64,000 nucleotides of DNA from Taudactylus pleione. Its lineage: Eukaryota; Chordata; Amphibia; Anura; Myobatrachidae. The stretch's first letter is position 1, and each line of letters opens with the position of its first letter. Below are positions 58,769 through 64,000 of this stretch, in pieces. Location: the NCBI GenBank assembly GCA_031769625.1, contig JAUIMM010000200.1, forward strand, positions 51,544,001-51,608,000, read 5' to 3'. The notes under the pieces were generated by a model. The model worked only from the letters and a program-made list of their open reading frames with translations. It searched no databases and was not told where the DNA came from. A program made the translations under genes and the position numbers.

Positions 58769-60266
58769 ATCCACTGAAAACAGGTGTTTTTGCAAAAGAT
58801 AGGACCTCTCCCTATTTAAAAAACCCTCGGTTAGTGATAGCTACAGATTGCTGGAGAGCAATGGTTATCGTCGGCAATAACATCCCCATGGCCTGGGGAG
58901 CCTATTTAAGGAGGATTTCTGCAAGACATGTCCTGCTGCAGTCTTCTTATCGCTATCATCCTTCTCATAATGGCTAAAGCTGAGGATCGGAAGAGAAAAA
59001 AATCACATAAGCTCTCACGAGCATGTGCTTCTCTTCCCTTACTCATACCATCATCTACTCCAAACTCCCCACAAGGGCACCTAACATTTCAGGGGCGGCT
59101 CCAGCTTGATCCGCGCCTTGTTCGGCGAAGTATACAGATGCCACAAATCTCCGAACAAGGAGATTACCATATTTACCATATGCCACCCCCCCATACTGAT
59201 GCTATTTGGGGACGTGCCCATATTGCATGCCTCCCATTTAACGTCAGGCTGGCCCCCAGCTCTCTCACTGCACTGAATGGATGCTGCATGCATGTGCGTG
59301 ACATCCATTGTTGTTCCCAGGGGCCGACACCGGCACACAGCTGCGGCGGTTGAGGTGCCCAGCATCCCGACTGCTCGCGGGACAAAGTGGAACAGTGGGC
59401 CAGTGCCTGAAAAAACGGACAGCCATTCCCGCTGAAATCGGGAATGGCTGGGAGGGGTGGCACCCCTGTTTGACTGCACTGATCGAACATGCCTCGAGCC
59501 AGTCCTGTAACACTTAGTTGCTGATTCACTGCTACTTTTGAGTGTTATGATCGCTATTGGAGCAATGTTTATAAACCATGTCCTTGTCCTGCATTGTTTT
59601 GTACTGTAAGTAGCTATTTTCTTGTTTGCTCATTTGATTATGTACAAAGGAGAATAATAATAATATTTCTGCATCCAGCCTCATCGTCTCCTTTAGAAAA
59701 CTTGGCCAATCCATTGCACATTTTGGAAACACTGTTCTCGTGGGATGTTATTGGTAGGAGATCCATTAAACACATTTAATTTGTCTGAGAGAGAGAAAAA
59801 GGACATAGATGTGTATGAGCAGAGGTGCATTAAGAGATTCACCTACAATTATCTGCAAAAGGGATGTTACAGAGCAACTAAATCTGTACTGTCTGTACTG
59901 CAACAAACACTGGAGCAAGCGTCTAACTGGTGGTTTCCTTGCATACTTTTGTTTACCACATGATACCATATTTCCATTCTACTCATTAAATACTCCTAAT
60001 GACAGTATTACTCCCGCAGAATATGTGGAGAGAGAAGTAATTGCTATGTAGACAATTGGAATCAGTGTGTTATATAATTCCCAAAGATACACTAAAAATA
60101 GCTTAGAATGAGTGAAATTAATATGAGGAATATATCCTTTAAAATATACCTTTATATCTGGGATAGTGATGTCACTTCTGTCACGTGACTCATTTTTAAA
60201 GTCTTCCCTGGTAGAATGAAGAGCTCCATGAACAGATCTGGTTATCAGGATTGGCACATACAGTAT
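58769..60266. other. Unassigned sequence; one unrecognised small frame
   Basis: A TATTTAAG motif at about 58902 is followed by ATG at 58928 (in-frame ATG also at 58970, MAKAEDRKRKKSHK...). It is a 141-codon frame with a basic start and no family I recognise. It could be chance or a relic of a mobile element. The rest is AT-rich with no gene. Confidence 0.35.
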
Positions 60267-60686
60267 AGGGAGCACAGCTCACCAAAATACATGTCCAAGT
60301 TTCTCTACTATTTCTAGTGAGCATCAGCATACCTAACTACTAAATACCATCATACAGGGAGCACAGCTCACCAACATACATGTCCAAGTTACTCTACTAT
60401 TTCTAGTGCGCATCAGCATACCTAACTACTAAATACCATCATACAGGGAGCACAGCTCACCAAAATACATGTCCAAGTTACTCTACTATTTCTAGTGAGC
60501 CATCAGCATACCTAACTACTAAATACCATCATACAGGGAGCACAGCTCACCAACATACATGTCCAAGTTACTCAGCTTTCTAGTGCGCATCAGCATACCT
60601 AACTACTAAATACCATCATACAGGGAGCACAGCTCAATAACATACATGTCCAAGTTACTCAGCTTTCTAGTGCGCATCAGCATACC
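60267..60686. repeat. 88-bp tandem repeat, left part
   Basis: About 4.8 units of the type GGGAGCACAGCTCACC - ACATGTCCAAGTTACTC - CATCAGCATACCTAACTACT, at about 60268, 60356, 60445, 60535 and 60620. Confidence 0.92.
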
Positions 60687-61311
60687 CAGGGCCGAAACTA
60701 GGATTTTTGTCACTGGGGCAAGACAGTAATTTGGTGCCCCCGCTGGTAATTCCCCCATAGTAATGCCCCCCTGCTGCAGTGCCCCTATAGTAATGCCCCC
60801 TTCAGCAGTGCACCTATAGTAATGCCCCCTGAGGTAATGCCCCTGTAGTAGTGCCCATATAGTAATGCCCCTGTAGTAGTGCCCATATGGTAATGCCCCC
60901 GTAGTAATGCCCCTGTAGTAGTGCCCATATGGTAATGCTCCCGTATTAGTGCCCCCGTATTGCCGCTTACACAAAACAAAAACCAAAAAAACAAACTTAC
61001 CTTAAACCCTGCTCCTATGTCCGCCACTGTCCGGTCCGCCTGGCTCCTCCTCGGAACTATAGGAGAGACGTCATGACATCTCTCCCATAGTGCCCGTGGG
61101 GAGAGCTGGAAAGTGGAGTTCAGGAGAGAACTCCAGCCTCTGCCTATCACGGCGCAGCAGGGAAGCAGCTGGGCGCCCATTGGTAATAAAATCTCAGCGG
61201 GCGTCCGGCTTGGAGCCCCCCTGCAGTGGCCGGGCTGGAGAACACTGGCAGCGGGTGCAGCGGCGCACTCGGTGCACATGCACCTCCAGCCCCCCCCTAG
61301 TTGCAACCCTG
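60687..61311. mobile_element. 625-bp non-autonomous hAT-like element
   Basis: Starts CAGGGCCGAAACTAGG and ends CTAGTTGCAACCCTG (imperfect inverted repeats). It is flanked by GCATACC at 60680-60686 and 61312-61318, in the middle of an 88-bp repeat unit. The interior has a TAGTAATGCCCC minisatellite (60750-60955), an A-rich run, AACTTACCTT and a GC-rich block. No coding sequence. Confidence 0.82.
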
Positions 61312-61404
61312 GCATACCCAACTACTAAATACCATCACACAGGGAGCACAGCTCACCAACATACATGTCCAAGTTACTCAGCTTTCTAGTAAGCATCAGC
61401 ATAC
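61312..61404. repeat. 88-bp tandem repeat, right part
   Basis: Resumption of the interrupted unit (GCATACCCAACTACT) plus one further unit up to CATCAGCATACC. Confidence 0.9.
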
Positions 61405-62014
61405 CCAGGGGTGGATTGGGAATTTAAAGTGACCCTGGAAAAAGCATAAAAGAGGCCCTATGTGCGTGCACCTGCAAAGATGGGCATGGCCTTGCTGCAA
61501 GGGGTGTGGTCTAATGTGAAATGCCATGCCCGCAATCGACAACTCCCATTGCGTCATGCTGGGGGCATGCCCACCGCTCGAGGAGCAGATGGACATGCCC
61601 ACAGTCCCTCTCTGCAGTGAATAAGAACAGCAAGCATATGAATGAGTATTTTCTTACCTACAGTATATGATTTCTCTGCAACGGGAAACCTCTGAAGCAA
61701 TTGATCCTTCCTGGTCAGTCAGTGTCTTGAGTCTGTATTCACTATTCATGCAGGAGATCACATGGTCTGGAAGCCGCCTGTTTGTGTAGCAATAAAGCCA
61801 ATGTCATTATCATGTAACAGAGGTTCAACCAGATAATACATAGTAACAGAAGTTTTGGGTAGGACAAAATGTGAATTTCTCATATCAATTTTATATTAAT
61901 AAAATATATTTGCTCATATGGTACCATTTGCATCAGTTATATGGTTTCATTAGAATTGTTGTCTTATTGAAGATTACTGTCCCCCAGTCTTTTCTTCCAA
62001 TAGACCCAGTGGTC

Positions 62015-62345
62015 CTACCATCCTATTTGTGTGTCTCCAGCACCATCACCTTGGTGTGTCTCCAGCCCATTCCCCCTCTACAGTATGTGTCTCTCCAGAG
62101 CTATGCCCCTGCTTCTTTCTGGCGCTATCCCCCTATGCCTCTGCAAAGCAATCATCCTGTGGCTCTCCAGCACCATCTTTCAGTGTCTCTGCAATACCAT
62201 CATCCTGTGGCTCTCCATCACCAACCTCCTGCTTCTCCCCAGCACCATCCTTCCATATCTCCGCAATATCATCATACTGTGGCTCCCCAGCACCATCTCC
62301 AGCACCATCCTCCTGCGTCTCCCCAGGACCATCCTGCTGGCCGGT
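62015..62345. repeat. About 30-bp minisatellite (CTCCAGCACCATC)
   Basis: Degenerate units containing CTCTCCAGCACCATC and CATCCTGTGG. Open frames here are repeat artefacts. Confidence 0.8.
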
Positions 62346-62379
62346 CACAAAATATCCCCCTCCCCAGATAGATCATCAT

Positions 62380-62830
62380 CTCTCCTTAGCACTAAATAAC
62401 CCCCCTAACCCTCACAAAGATCATCTACTCCAAGAACAGAATACCTCCCCTCCCCCTCAGACAGATCATCTCCCCTTAGATCAGAATAACCCCCCTTCTG
62501 CCTCAGACAGATCATCTCCCCCTAGAACAGAATTACTCCCCCTCAGACAGATCATCTCCCCCTAGAACAGAATAACTTCCCCTCCCCGTCGAACAGATCA
62601 TCTCCCCCTAGAACGAAATAAACCCCAGCCCTCCCCCTCAAACAGATAATCTCCCCCTAGAACAGAATAACCCCCAGCCCTCCACCTCAAACAGATCATC
62701 TCCCCCTAGAACAGAATAACCCACAACCCTCCCCCTCAAACAGATTATCTCCCCCTAGAACAGAATACCCCCACTCACAGATAATCATTTCCCCCTAGTA
62801 CAAATCAGCCCCTCCAGACAGAAATCAATC
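62380..62830. repeat. About 46-bp minisatellite (CAGATCATCTCCCCCTAGAACAG)
   Basis: About nine units containing AGATCATCTCCCCCTAGAAC and AGAATAACCCCC, most regular at 62500-62770. Confidence 0.9.
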
Positions 62831-62850
62831 TCCGCCTAACAACCAGTGTA

Positions 62851-64000
62851 ACTACTATGAATTCCTATTAACCTCTATACCTTAAAGTCGCTGTTTAGCA
62901 TTGCGTACGCATATGAAATAATCGCTTTCCAGACTTTTAGTGTGGTTCCAAAGCACAAAAAGTTATTATTCACATAAAAAGCATATAGTTACATACACGC
63001 CTTGATCTATAATACAATTAGCGCAAAGGTTATACAAAATACAAGGTACAGTCGATACATACACATGCGCTCTGGATCCAGATTTCCTGGCATCAACTAT
63101 GAAACTTCCGGCAACAGAAAGAAAAGATGACTCACTACCAGATCTAGAGTGCTTGCATATGTACCCTTGCAGAGATAGGCAATACAATAGAACAAGTTGG
63201 CATAATCCCATTGGTTCTTCCTCCTGGTTCTTCTGTTACAATACAGTTCATAGGTCAGTTTGTATTGTAATAGTTCAGCCCTCCAACAGCTCTTTGTGTG
63301 CATTTTCCTGCTGAAGAACAAGTCTAAACTGGCTAATAAACATTACATTACAGAGTACATTTCAATGCCTATCTCTCTATGATCCATAATTCGCAGACAC
63401 ATGTTGCGATTTCCTTGCCGATGGAACTGGAAGTCTGCAAATAAACAGTGGTTTAGAATGGCACCAAACATGGTCTGCTTATCATGTATTAAACCTTAGA
63501 TACCAAATATATGTATTTCACAATAGACTTGATAATGTATAAAACCTCTAATATTAACGGTAATGCTTAGGGAACCTTTTTATAAGTTTTGGTATGTGTA
63601 AGTGTAAGGATATTGCGTGTAGTCGCTAATATGCGTGGTGCATTTTATGAGCAGAGTGTTTTAATAAACAGCACAACTGTGCATCTTGTATATTATATGT
63701 ATGATTTAATGCGCGTATGGGGTATGGTAGGACTTTCAACAATATGCGGTAGCAATGCAGTCGCACAATGCTAATAATATCATATTAGCATCGAACACAA
63801 TGGTTTCATGCTGACAACGCAAGATGGCGTCGTCAGGGGCAACAAAATGGCGTTGCCCGATATTAACTTGAGTTCTGGTCTCGGCCAATCATCCAGCTTC
63901 AACAGTCCACCCTTTGATAGCAAACAATACGCTATCACACTCTGGTCTTAAATTTATTTTTAGTCTTACACTATGACATATTATTTAATTTTATATTATG
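62851..64000. other. Unassigned AT-rich end of the window
   Basis: No gene. An AATAAA near 63341 and an AAGATGGCG motif near 63821 leave open a retroviral-type LTR, but I see no paired copy, primer-binding site or coding region, so I do not call one. Confidence 0.35.

Larger units (their letters stand above)
61405..62850. mobile_element. Probable truncated relative of the 41102-53805 element
   Basis: Begins CAGGGGTGGATTGGGAA. Its stretch 61680-61835 is related to 41330-41490 (ACCTCTGAAG, GTATTCACTATTCATG, GGTTCAACCAGA). Minisatellites follow, as in that element. I could not find a matching right terminus, so the end is only where the tandem repeats stop. Confidence 0.5.

Noticed and set aside
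62851..64000. A retroviral LTR (AATAAA, AAGATGGCG and an AT-rich body)
   Set aside because: No second LTR, primer-binding site, polypurine tract or gag/pol sequence is visible in the window.

Overview
The window looks like a transposon-dense, gene-poor stretch of a large vertebrate genome. An anuran amphibian is my best guess, inferred from the mix of hAT, Tc1, L1 and Harbinger-like repeats; fish or salamander cannot be excluded from sequence alone. I recognise no host gene, tRNA, rRNA or CRISPR array. The only intact protein gene is a 1037-codon hAT transposase at 45711-48824 (minus strand). Most other long open frames are shadows of tandem repeats, especially a CA-rich minisatellite that reads as His/Thr/Lys-rich protein.

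Region 1 (1-38707) is a giant inverted repeat. Base 1 pairs with 38707 and base 15823 with about 28607. The arms are about 10 kb once younger insertions are removed. They look only a few percent different and carry the same old residents: a dead Tc1 element, a 174-bp palindromic MITE and a 147-bp MITE. Each arm also has private insertions whose empty site is preserved in the other arm, so the insertions can be ordered in time. The inner ends of both arms are TA runs. Between them sits a hAT copy (15824-28606), itself split by a full-length but dead L1 (17735-26185).

Region 2 (39296-55250) is a multi-level nest. A degenerate minisatellite (40900-41101 and 53814-55250) is interrupted by a 12.7-kb hAT-like element (41102-53805, near-identical 8-bp target duplications). 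Its interior is a roughly 28-bp CA-rich minisatellite. That minisatellite is interrupted by a 7185-bp hAT element (45076-52260) with a perfect 8-bp duplication, an intact transposase gene and an 18-unit array of 160-bp repeats upstream of the gene. A shorter, decayed sister copy (3800-9215) carries 13 such units plus about 10 units of a related 136-bp repeat that has replaced part of its coding region.

Region 3 (55250-64000) holds further minisatellites, a small hAT-like insertion in an 88-bp tandem array, and unassigned sequence.

The most unusual signal is a family of 496-549 bp elements (six copies: 2532, 17886, 24316, 34989, 36711, 58270) flanked by 3-bp target duplications. Nearly their whole length is a chain of about a dozen back-to-back hairpins. 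Stems differ in sequence between copies but stay self-complementary. Two other families in the window (10890-11287 and about 13920-15360) show a similar hairpin-chain build.
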